From positions 7,463 to 22,577 of the forward strand of contig DHQH01000034.1 in the NCBI GenBank assembly GCA_002410125.1: DNA of 15,115 bases, given 5' to 3'. Position numbers and translations under genes: made by a program. Origin of the DNA: Alphaproteobacteria bacterium UBA5343. GTDB lineage: Bacteria; Pseudomonadota; Alphaproteobacteria; RF32; UBA5343. Every line of letters starts with the position of its first letter. The stretch's first letter is position 1. The notes below the pieces were generated by a model. That model had not been told where the DNA came from, did not search any database, and saw only the letters and a list, made by a program, of their open reading frames with translations. This document shows positions 7,532 to 13,564 of the stretch, in pieces.

Positions 7532-8839
7532 TTATTTTTTGTTAGGCTGTTTTTTCTTATCATTATAAGTCTTATTTCTTTTGATCGGGTGATGTTTATT
7601 TGCGACTTTATAGTCTTTATTTTTGTGTTTTTTTTCTTCCTCTTTTTCAGCTTCTGCTAATAATTCATCAAGAATATCTTCTACAGATTTTTCTTGTTTT
7701 GGTTCTTCTTTTCTAGGTTTTTTTACAGTTATTTCTTCTTCTATAGGGACTTCTTCATAAATATATTCATATTCTTCTTCAATAGTTTCTACTACTGGGG
7801 GAGGTGGTGTAGTTTCTTTTGTTGTAGGGAGGGGAGTAGTTGTTTCACTTCTTTTTTCTGCTCTTTTGTTGCGGGCAGCAGTTCTTCTTGAGACAATCAT
7901 AGATAAGGCTCCAAAAATGATAATAGCCCCAGCTAACATATCTTGAGTGGAGATGTCTGAAATGCTTAGGTTTGTGTGAATTGAGAATAAATATTCTAAT
8001 CCAAAAACTATTAAAGCTTGGAAAGATCTGAACATCATAAATACTTCATTTTGAGCTACTTTAGCAGCATAGAAATAGAAATACATTGATGGTGCAAATA
8101 CAAATATACCAACGACGGTTGCAGCAATTAAGTTATAAGAATATAAAAACTCGGCTTTACTTGGTATAGTTTTTACAATGATAGCACTTGATTGTATTTC
8201 TTGAGGTAAATATTGAACAATGAATGATAGTGCCATTAATACTGCAATAAAAGTAATACTAGTTACAATGATTACAAAACCAGTAACACGACATCTGTCT
8301 TTGATGGTCATCTGAGCTTTATTTTCAGGGTGGATTTCAGCAATGATGGTTCTAATAGAGGTGCAAAAACCAGAAAAGAATAATAGTAATGCAGCAGGTA
8401 CTCTTACAGAGCTATCTAGGTGGGCAATGATGGTTATTATACCAAATAAAATTAGAGTGATACTTACATAATCTGATTTTAATGGTTTTCTGTGAAGTAA
8501 TGCCCAAGATAGTAAGATGGATATAATGATTTCTATATTAATAATTAAGTTTGCCTCTGTTGCAGCAACGAAGAAGAAAGCGGCAACCATTGTGAGGTTC
8601 TTTAAGATTTGGAAAATACCATATAACCAAGATCTAGCAGATAGAATTGTTTTTAGAGAGTTTTCTCCTTTACCGGCAATTGATAATAATACTATACCAG
8701 TTATAAATAACATCTCACATACTGTAACTGTTGTAGTGATTTGATGTTCTTCAACAAAATATTTTAATATCACATTAGTCATTGCCCAAAAGGTGATAGT
8801 CATTAATGATAAAAATCCGGCTCTTCTCATGCTTGTCAT
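7532..8839 (-). CDS. EamA/DMT-family transporter with long charged C-terminal tail
   Basis: Residues 1 to about 316 form a drug/metabolite-type permease of about ten membrane helices in two EamA-like halves. Supporting segments are GFLSLMTITFWAMTNVILKY near the start, LTMVAAFFFVAATEANLI, and in the second half YFYAAKVAQNEVFMMFRSFQ followed by DMLAGAIIIFGALSMI. Substrates in this family range from amino acids to nucleotide sugars and cannot be told here. Usual family members are near 300 residues; this one carries about 118 more. The tail runs basic (RRTAARNKRAEKR), then Thr/Pro-rich, then very acidic with Glu/Tyr alternation (EEEYEYIYEE), then mixed, ending in a Lys/Asn-rich stretch. It looks disordered and cytoplasmic. 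The ATG at 8839 has a GGAA site; an ATG nine bases on is the alternative. The gene is divergent from ileS and its leader. Confidence 0.85.
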   Translation of the reverse strand: MTSMRRAGFLSLMTITFWAMTNVILKYFVEEHQITTTVTVCEMLFITGIVLLSIAGKGENSLKTILSARSWLYGIFQILKNLTMVAAFFFVAATEANLIINIEIIISILLSWALLHRKPLKSDYVSITLILFGIITIIAHLDSSVRVPAALLLFFSGFCTSIRTIIAEIHPENKAQMTIKDRCRVTGFVIIVTSITFIAVLMALSFIVQYLPQEIQSSAIIVKTIPSKAEFLYSYNLIAATVVGIFVFAPSMYFYFYAAKVAQNEVFMMFRSFQALIVFGLEYLFSIHTNLSISDISTQDMLAGAIIIFGALSMIVSRRTAARNKRAEKRSETTTPLPTTKETTPPPPVVETIEEEYEYIYEEVPIEEEITVKKPRKEEPKQEKSVEDILDELLAEAEKEEEKKHKNKDYKVANKHHPIKRNKTYNDKKKQPNKK

Positions 8840-8912
8840 TATGTTATTCCAATCTTTATAATTAAATTCGTCTAATATTTTAGAAAAAATGTCTTAAATT
8901 AAAATTAAATAC

Positions 8913-8939
8913 TTGATTTGTTATTTGATATATTATAAA
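8913..8939 (+). promoter_or_regulatory. ileS: Possible promoter of leader-ileS transcript
   Basis: TTGATT (8913-8918) and TATAAA (8934-8939) are 15 bases apart, slightly short for a sigma-70 promoter. A start near 8946 would place the leader-peptide ribosome site about 23 bases into the RNA. The region is uniformly AT-rich, so chance matches are common. Confidence 0.3.
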
Positions 8940-8978
8940 TTTTCCTCATCTTTTAGAAAATATATTTTAGGTGTTAAA

Positions 8979-9029
8979 ATGAAAAGCACAAAAACAATAA
9001 TCTCAATTATTTCTATCATTATCCCTTAG
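8979..9029 (+). CDS. Isoleucine-rich leader peptide of ileS
   Basis: A 16-codon ORF lies 114 bases before ileS and encodes MKSTKTIISIISIIIP. Seven of its 16 residues are isoleucine, using ATA, ATC and ATT, all within the last ten codons, and TAG follows at once. The ATG has a suitable ribosome site (AGGTG at 8969-8973, five bases spacing). Leader peptides rich in the cognate amino acid are the established sensors in attenuation of amino-acid operons and of E. coli pheST. By analogy, slow decoding at the Ile codons when charged tRNA-Ile is scarce would change folding of the RNA downstream and raise ileS expression. In AT-rich DNA Ile codons are frequent, so seven of 16 alone is not proof; the position and ribosome site make the case. 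Confidence 0.6.
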   Translation: MKSTKTIISIISIIIP

Positions 9030-9031
9030 GG

Positions 9032-9119
9032 GATATTCTTTCACATATAAAAATTTCAAAAAATAAAAGATTTAAATAGGTTACGAATCTAAAGTTAAAC
9101 AAGAATATTAAATATTCGT
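9032..9119 (+). promoter_or_regulatory. ileS: Candidate attenuator region with alternative pairings before ileS
   Basis: Mutually exclusive helices can be drawn. GATATTCTT (9032-9040, three bases after the leader stop) pairs with AAGAATATT (9101-9109, one G-U). GAATATT (9103-9109) also pairs with AATATTC (9111-9117). ACGAAT (9083-9088) pairs with ATTCGT (9114-9119), and AGATT (9068-9072) pairs with AATCT (9086-9090). A ribosome halted on the Ile codons would leave 9032-9040 mostly free, while one at the stop codon would cover it. No U-run follows the last hairpin, so a standard intrinsic terminator is not visible; control could be Rho-dependent or at translation. The pairings are seen; the mechanism is inferred. 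Confidence 0.35.
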
Positions 9120-9143
9120 CACATTGAAGAGAGTAAAAAAGTA

Positions 9144-12100
9144 ATGTCAAAAAAATATTATCCTGATGTAGAGGTAAAATCGAGTTTTCCAAAATTAGAA
9201 GAAGATGTTCTAAAGTTTTGGACGCAAGAAAAGATTTTTGAAGAATCTGTAAAAAATCGTGAAAAAGAAGAAGAGTTTGTATTTTATGATGGTCCTCCAT
9301 TTGCAAATGGTACACCTCACTACGGGCATATTATGGTTTCTTATGTGAAAGATGTTGTGGCTCGTTATCAAACGATGAATGGTAAAAAGGGTGAGCGTAG
9401 ACTTGGTTGGGACTGTCATGGTCTTCCGGCTGAGATGGCTGCTGAAAAAGAGCTTGGTGTTTCTGGTAGAAAACAAATTGAAACTTATGGGGTAGAGAAG
9501 TTTAATAATTTCTGCCGTAAGGATGTTTTGAAATATTCAAATATTTGGGTTGATATGTTGAAGCGTATTGGTCGTTGGGTTGATTATGAAAATGACTATA
9601 AAACTATGGATTTACCATATATGGAAGCTGTGATTAATAACTTTAAGCAGTTATATGAAAAAGGTTTAGTTTATCAAGACTATCGTGTGTTGCCTTATTC
9701 TTGGGCGGCAGAAACTCCGTTATCTAACTTTGAAGTTAATCAGGGTTATAAAGACAAGGTTGATAATGCGATTACTGTGATGTTTGAGTTAGAGAATGGT
9801 CACAAGATGTTAGTATGGACAACAACTCCTTGGACATTGCCATCAAACCTTATGCTAGCTGTTGGTGAAGATATTGAATATGTAGTTATGGAAGAGGATG
9901 GAGAAAAATATATCCTTGCTAAAGCACTAGTTGAAAAATATAAAAAGCAATTAGCCAATGCTCAACAAGTTGGGCAAATTAAAGGTGATCAGTTAGTTGG
10001 ACTTTCTTATAAACCAATGTTCCCATATTTTGAAAAATTAAAAGATGAGGGTGCATTTAAGGTTATTTCTGGTGAGTTTGTATCTACAGAATCTGGTACA
10101 GGTATTGTACATATTGCTCCTGGTTTTGGTGAAGATGACTTTAATGTTTGTCGTGATTATAAAAAAGATTTTCCAATCATTTGTCCGGTTGATGAGGCTG
10201 GTAAGTTCACTAAAGAAGTTACAGATTATGAGGGGGTGCAAGTTTTTGACACTAATGAGCCAATTATGCAAAGACTTAAAGCAGAAGGCAAGTTGGTTAA
10301 GAAAGAACAATATAAACACTCATATCCTCATTGTTGGAGAACTGATGAACCATTAATTTATAAGGCTATGTCTTCTTGGTTTGTGAAAGTTACAGACATT
10401 AAAGATAATATGCTTGAAAATAATTCACAAATTCATTGGATACCTGGACATATTAAAGAGGGTAGATTTGGTAAATGGTTAGAAGGATCTCGTGATTGGT
10501 CGATTTCTCGTAATCGTTTTTGGGGTACTCCAATTCCGGTTTGGGTTTCTGATAATCCTGAATATCCAAGAATTGATGTGTTTGGCTCAGTAGAAGAAAT
10601 TTCTAAAGCTAGTGGAATGGAAGTAACAGATTTACATAAGCCTTATATTGATGCGGTTGTTTATCCAAACCCTGATGATCCTACTGGGGAATCTCAAATG
10701 AAGATAGTAGGGGATGTGTTTGACTGTTGGTTTGAGTCTGGTTCTATGCCTTATGGTCAGGTACATTATCCATTTGATAATAAAGAATGGTTTGAATCTC
10801 ACTTCCCAGCTGATTTTATTGTGGAAGCGATTGATCAAACTCGTGGTTGGTTTTATACCTTAACTGTGCTTTCAACAGCATTACATAATCGTCCTGCATT
10901 TAAGAACTGTATTTGTACTGGTCTTTTAATGGCTGAGGGTGGTCAGAAATTATCTAAGAAATTGAAAAATTATCCTGATCCTAATCTTGTGTTAGATTCA
11001 ACAGGGTCTGATGCTCTTAGATGGTTCTTAGTTTCATCACCTGTGCTTAAAGGTGGAAATGTGGCGGTTGATAAAGAAGGTAAAGAGATTTCTAAAGCTT
11101 CTAGATTTGCATTAATTCCGCTTTGGAATGCTTATTATTTCTTCTGTTTATATGCAAATGCAGAAAATTATCAAGCAAAAGAAGTTTATACATCTGATGT
11201 GGCGATTGATAATTATATCTTATCAAAACTAAAAGAAACATCTGACAAAGTGAAGAAAGCTTTTGATGAATATGAAATCGCAAATGCTACAGAAGAAGTT
11301 GCATCATTCTTAGAAGTTTTAAATAACTGGTATATCAGACGAAACAGAGAAAGATTTTGGAAGGGTGAAGCTCAGGCATTTGATGTGCTTTATACTGTGA
11401 TTGTAAATCTTTGTAAGATTGCTGCACCGTTATTACCATTTGTAACAGAACATATTTATAAAAATCTAACAGGTGAAAAATCTGTACATTTAACTGATTA
11501 TCCAACACTTAGCGAAGTTGAGCAAAATGCGGAGCTAGTGAAATCTATGGATCATGTGATGGACTTATGTTCGGTTGCAAAATCTATTAGGGAAGATAAT
11601 TCACTTAGAAACAGATTACCATTATCAGAATTAACTGTTGTAGGTAAAGAGTTAGACTTTATTGGTGATGAGGCTGTTAGCATTATTAAAGATGAGTTGA
11701 ATGTAAAATCAGTTGTGAAAGATAATAATTTATCTGATTATGCGAATGACTTTGTATATTTATATACTCCGCTTTTAGGTAAAAAACTTGGTAAAGCTAT
11801 GGGGCAAGTAATGGGGGCTTATAAGCAAGGCAAATGGGAGAAAAATCCAGACGGAACTCTTAGCATTGCGGGGCAGGTTTTAACTTCTGATTTATTTGAA
11901 GCTAGACTTGATATAAAAGATGGTATTGCTGGTAAGCCTTTTGCATCTAATAAAGCTGTGGTAGTTCTAAATACAGAAGTTACTGCGGAGCTAAAAGCAG
12001 AGGGTATGGCTCGTGATTTTGTCCGCCTAATCCAAGATAGAAGAAAAGCAAATGATTTTGATGTGACAGATAGAATTAAACTTGTTTATTCAACAGATGA

Positions 12101-12248
12101 TGAAGAGTTAGCAAAAGCTCTTGCAACACATAAAGATTATGTAGCAGAGCAGGTGCTAGCGACTGAAGTTGAAGTAAATGCTTCTGTTAAAGGTGCGAAG
12201 GATTCGATAGAGGGATTTGATATCTCTTATGAAGCAGTTCGCATTTAA
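9144..12248 (+). CDS. ileS: Isoleucyl-tRNA synthetase, long eukaryote-like (type 2)
   Basis: This essential cytoplasmic enzyme charges tRNA-Ile with isoleucine using ATP and edits mischarged valine. In order it shows the class I signature HYGH (59-62) within PPFANGTPHYGH, then the CP1 editing domain with WTTTPWTLPSN (225-235) and the later GTGIVHIAPGFGEDD. Next come DWSISRNRFWG (from 451), DCWFESGSMPYG (from 527) and the second signature as KLSKK (602-606) in QKLSKKLKNYPDP. An anticodon-binding helical region with NNWYIRRNRERFW follows. The length of 1034, the NYPDP after the KMSKS loop and the absence of a C-terminal four-cysteine zinc finger fit the type 2 class shared with eukaryotes and Rickettsiales, which is less sensitive to mupirocin than type 1. 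The KMSKS methionine is replaced by leucine. The ATG at 9144 has a GAAGAGAG site upstream. It appears monocistronic. Confidence 0.97.
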   Translation: MSKKYYPDVEVKSSFPKLEEDVLKFWTQEKIFEESVKNREKEEEFVFYDGPPFANGTPHYGHIMVSYVKDVVARYQTMNGKKGERRLGWDCHGLPAEMAAEKELGVSGRKQIETYGVEKFNNFCRKDVLKYSNIWVDMLKRIGRWVDYENDYKTMDLPYMEAVINNFKQLYEKGLVYQDYRVLPYSWAAETPLSNFEVNQGYKDKVDNAITVMFELENGHKMLVWTTTPWTLPSNLMLAVGEDIEYVVMEEDGEKYILAKALVEKYKKQLANAQQVGQIKGDQLVGLSYKPMFPYFEKLKDEGAFKVISGEFVSTESGTGIVHIAPGFGEDDFNVCRDYKKDFPIICPVDEAGKFTKEVTDYEGVQVFDTNEPIMQRLKAEGKLVKKEQYKHSYPHCWRTDEPLIYKAMSSWFVKVTDIKDNMLENNSQIHWIPGHIKEGRFGKWLEGSRDWSISRNRFWGTPIPVWVSDNPEYPRIDVFGSVEEISKASGMEVTDLHKPYIDAVVYPNPDDPTGESQMKIVGDVFDCWFESGSMPYGQVHYPFDNKEWFESHFPADFIVEAIDQTRGWFYTLTVLSTALHNRPAFKNCICTGLLMAEGGQKLSKKLKNYPDPNLVLDSTGSDALRWFLVSSPVLKGGNVAVDKEGKEISKASRFALIPLWNAYYFFCLYANAENYQAKEVYTSDVAIDNYILSKLKETSDKVKKAFDEYEIANATEEVASFLEVLNNWYIRRNRERFWKGEAQAFDVLYTVIVNLCKIAAPLLPFVTEHIYKNLTGEKSVHLTDYPTLSEVEQNAELVKSMDHVMDLCSVAKSIREDNSLRNRLPLSELTVVGKELDFIGDEAVSIIKDELNVKSVVKDNNLSDYANDFVYLYTPLLGKKLGKAMGQVMGAYKQGKWEKNPDGTLSIAGQVLTSDLFEARLDIKDGIAGKPFASNKAVVVLNTEVTAELKAEGMARDFVRLIQDRRKANDFDVTDRIKLVYSTDDEELAKALATHKDYVAEQVLATEVEVNASVKGAKDSIEGFDISYEAVRI

Positions 12249-12284
12249 GGCATTCTATGGTCAATTAATACATAATTTTCGGAT

Positions 12285-12328
12285 AAGCCAAAACTCACCT
12301 ATGAATTGCTAGGCTCAAGTTTTGGCTT
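12285..12328 (+). other. Long intergenic hairpin downstream of ileS
   Basis: AAGCCAAAACT (12285-12295) pairs perfectly with AGTTTTGGCTT (12318-12328). Inside, CCTA (12298-12301) pairs with TAGG (12310-12313) around an eight-base loop. No U-run follows, so it is not a standard intrinsic terminator. It may protect the 3' end of the ileS message, or it may be a copy of a dispersed intergenic repeat. The rest of 12249-12483 contains no ORF that I can support. Confidence 0.6.
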
Positions 12329-12407
12329 TCCCAATTGCAACTACTATATTTGTTTTACTCGTTATCACTTTGCTTACAAATATAAGTTTCATTGATTTTG
12401 CAGATAA

Positions 12408-12429
12408 AAAAGCAAAGTTATTTGCTTTT
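12408..12429 (+). terminator. Possible AT-rich terminator of ileS
   Basis: AAAAGCAAA (12408-12416), loop GTTA, then TTTGCTTTT (12421-12429) form a nine-pair stem followed by ATTACTT. The stem has only two G-C pairs, and an alternative eight-base pairing of ACTTTGCT (12367-12374) with AGCAAAGT (12411-12418) competes with it. It is the first hairpin after ileS with a T-rich end, but a weak one. Confidence 0.35.
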
Positions 12430-12483
12430 ATTACTTAGCAATTCTTATTATCTGACTCATATAATAACCTTAACTGGTAACAT

Positions 12484-12516
12484 GTCATTGCGAGGGCTTT
12501 AGCCCGTGGCAATCTC
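12484..12516 (+). repeat. REP-like palindromic repeat, GTCATT...AATCTC type
   Basis: The element begins GTCATT and ends AATCTC. Inside, ATTGC (12487-12491) pairs with GCAAT (12509-12513) and GGGCT (12494-12498) pairs with AGCCC (12501-12505), giving an interrupted stem. It is notably GC-rich against its surroundings. Repeats starting GTCATTGCGAG are common in alphaproteobacterial and other Gram-negative genomes. The last element of the window (15090-15115) has the same two ends in the opposite orientation. Confidence 0.75.
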
Positions 12517-12536
12517 GTGAAGAAAAGACAAAAACC

Positions 12537-12562
12537 GTTATGCTGAACTTGTTTCAGTATCT
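12537..12562 (+). repeat. REP-like palindromic repeat, ATGCTGAA...TTCAGTATCT type
   Basis: TGCTGAA (12541-12547) pairs with TTCAGTA (12553-12559, one G-U) around CTTGT. It is flanked by GTTA on the left and ends ATCT. It matches the widespread GTCATGCTGAACTTGTTTCAG repeat type found in many Gram-negative genomes. It lies 20 bases after the first repeat, suggesting a small repeat cluster between ileS and the next operon. Confidence 0.65.
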
Positions 12563-12567
12563 AAAAG

Positions 12568-12600
12568 AAAAAGAGAGTTGAAACCCAACTCTCTTTTTTT
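12568..12600. terminator. Bidirectional Rho-independent terminator
   Basis: AAAAAGAGAGTTG (12568-12580), loop AAACC, then CAACTCTCTTTTTTT (12586-12600) form a perfect 13-pair stem with a T-run to the right and an A-run to the left. It lies six bases from the end of the last minus-strand gene and terminates that operon; it can also stop any read-through from ileS. Confidence 0.9.
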
Positions 12601-12606
12601 GTTTAA

Positions 12607-13239
12607 TTAAAACCATATTTTATTTATATAGTTTAAATGTGCTTCAATTTTATCTATAAATATTTTTGTATTGTTAATAAAATTTTCTAGTTCTTGTCTG
12701 TTTGTATCTTTACTTAAATCTAATTCTTCAAATTTGTATATTTTATTATTCTCTTCTTCAAGAATTGTTGAGAGTTTTTTATTGCTTTTGAATTTTTTAG
12801 TTATATGACGCTTGTTTTTGTGTTGTAACAATTTATTTAGATAGTGTTTATCTAGTTTCATATTAATAGTTTTAGACTTAGCTGATAATGATAGAAAATC
12901 CATGCTATATTGTGATATTAGATCTTTTATGTCATTATTATCTTTTGGATTGTTCTTTTTTAATGTTATAATTGTATCAAATTTATCAAGATACTTATGT
13001 CTAATCTTTATTAATATATCATCCATGGGTTTGATATATTTATTATGGAATCTTTTTTTTCTGATTTTAAGTGAGTTTGTAACACTATCAGCAATAGAGT
13101 TAAATATAAATACTAGTAATAAAGATATTATTGTACATAAGTTTGCTAAAGTAATGCTTTTGATATCTAGAAAGAAATATTTTGCTGCAATAAAAAAAAC
13201 TATGAATATAATTGCAGCATTTAGTATAGCTTTTATCAT
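12607..13239 (-). CDS. Two-helix membrane protein of unknown function, third gene of GHKL/STAS-like operon
   Basis: I do not recognise this 210-residue protein. Two hydrophobic segments at the N-terminus (about residues 3-22 and 29-51) would anchor it in the inner membrane. A cytoplasmic region of about 155 residues follows, rich in Lys, Asn, Asp and Glu and probably helical. It contains a basic stretch (HKNKRHITKKFKSNKK) and an acidic one (ILEEENN), and ends ...HLNYINKIWF. No catalytic motif is visible. The ATG at 13239 is one base from the stop of the STAS-like gene with GAAAG upstream, so the two are surely cotranscribed. Position and form suggest the membrane output or anchor of a switch built from the other two proteins; this is inference. 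The opposite strand carries a 120-codon hydrophobic frame that is only a shadow of it. Confidence 0.75.
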   Translation of the reverse strand: MIKAILNAAIIFIVFFIAAKYFFLDIKSITLANLCTIISLLLVFIFNSIADSVTNSLKIRKKRFHNKYIKPMDDILIKIRHKYLDKFDTIITLKKNNPKDNNDIKDLISQYSMDFLSLSAKSKTINMKLDKHYLNKLLQHKNKRHITKKFKSNKKLSTILEEENNKIYKFEELDLSKDTNRQELENFINNTKIFIDKIEAHLNYINKIWF

Positions 13240-13240
13240 A

Positions 13241-13564
13241 TTAGTTTTCTTTCAATGTATATAAATCTTTGATGATTCTATTTATTTTATCAACAATAAA
13301 TAATGTTCCTTCTATTTTATATATTTCATAGAATTTATTTAAATCTATTTTAGCTATAGTATCTCCAAAGATTCCTTGTATTAGTGATGGAGCTAAAAAG
13401 ATTCCTTCTGGAATTGTAATATTGATTGATACACCATTAATATTTTCTATGTTATCTAAATCCCATTCTTTTCGTATTTTTTCACCCTTGGTGTTTCCTG
13501 AGATGGTTTTCGATTGATTTTTATTTTTAAATTCTGAGAAGCTAAAATTATACTTTTTTGTCAT
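13241..13564 (-). CDS. STAS-like (DUF4325-like) small protein
   Basis: This 107-residue protein has a central pattern, VSINITIPEGIFLAPSLIQGIFG followed by KFYEIYKIEG at its core, that resembles STAS-like DUF4325 domains: a beta-strand of the 'LDF..v..is..fa..lf' kind, then a helix, then a strand. Such small domains bind GHKL ATPases in anti-sigma/anti-anti-sigma switches, and DUF4325 proteins are usually coded next to a GHKL ATPase, as here. The usual phosphorylatable serine position appears as AP-S-L, so a serine is present, but I cannot align it with confidence. I choose the ATG at 13564, which has GAGGA eight bases upstream; a GTG at 13579 would add five residues with a weaker ribosome site. 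It overlaps the ATPase gene by 17 bases, implying translational coupling. Confidence 0.65.
   Translation of the reverse strand: MTKKYNFSFSEFKNKNQSKTISGNTKGEKIRKEWDLDNIENINGVSINITIPEGIFLAPSLIQGIFGDTIAKIDLNKFYEIYKIEGTLFIVDKINRIIKDLYTLKEN

Noticed and set aside
7528..7548. Hairpin AGCCT...AGGCT at the end of the EamA gene as a terminator
   Set aside because: The stem has only five pairs, and the U-run is on the strand opposite to the gene it would terminate.
7694..7891. Plus-strand ORF extremely rich in Phe and Ser
   Set aside because: It is the antisense shadow of the Glu/Lys-rich tail of the EamA protein.
9103..9117. Intrinsic terminator in the ileS leader
   Set aside because: The hairpin is purely AT-based apart from its closing pair, and no U-run follows, so I list it only as a possible regulatory fold.
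9019..9315. 98-codon minus-strand ORF over the ileS start and its upstream region
   Set aside because: It is antisense to the certain ileS coding sequence, has no domain signal, and its product is Leu/Phe/Ile-rich as expected by chance in AT-rich DNA.
12902..13264. 120-codon hydrophobic ORF on the plus strand
   Set aside because: It lies wholly opposite the two-helix protein gene, whose frame, ribosome site and operon spacing are better. Its hydrophobicity is the expected mirror of Lys/Asn/Glu codons on the other strand.
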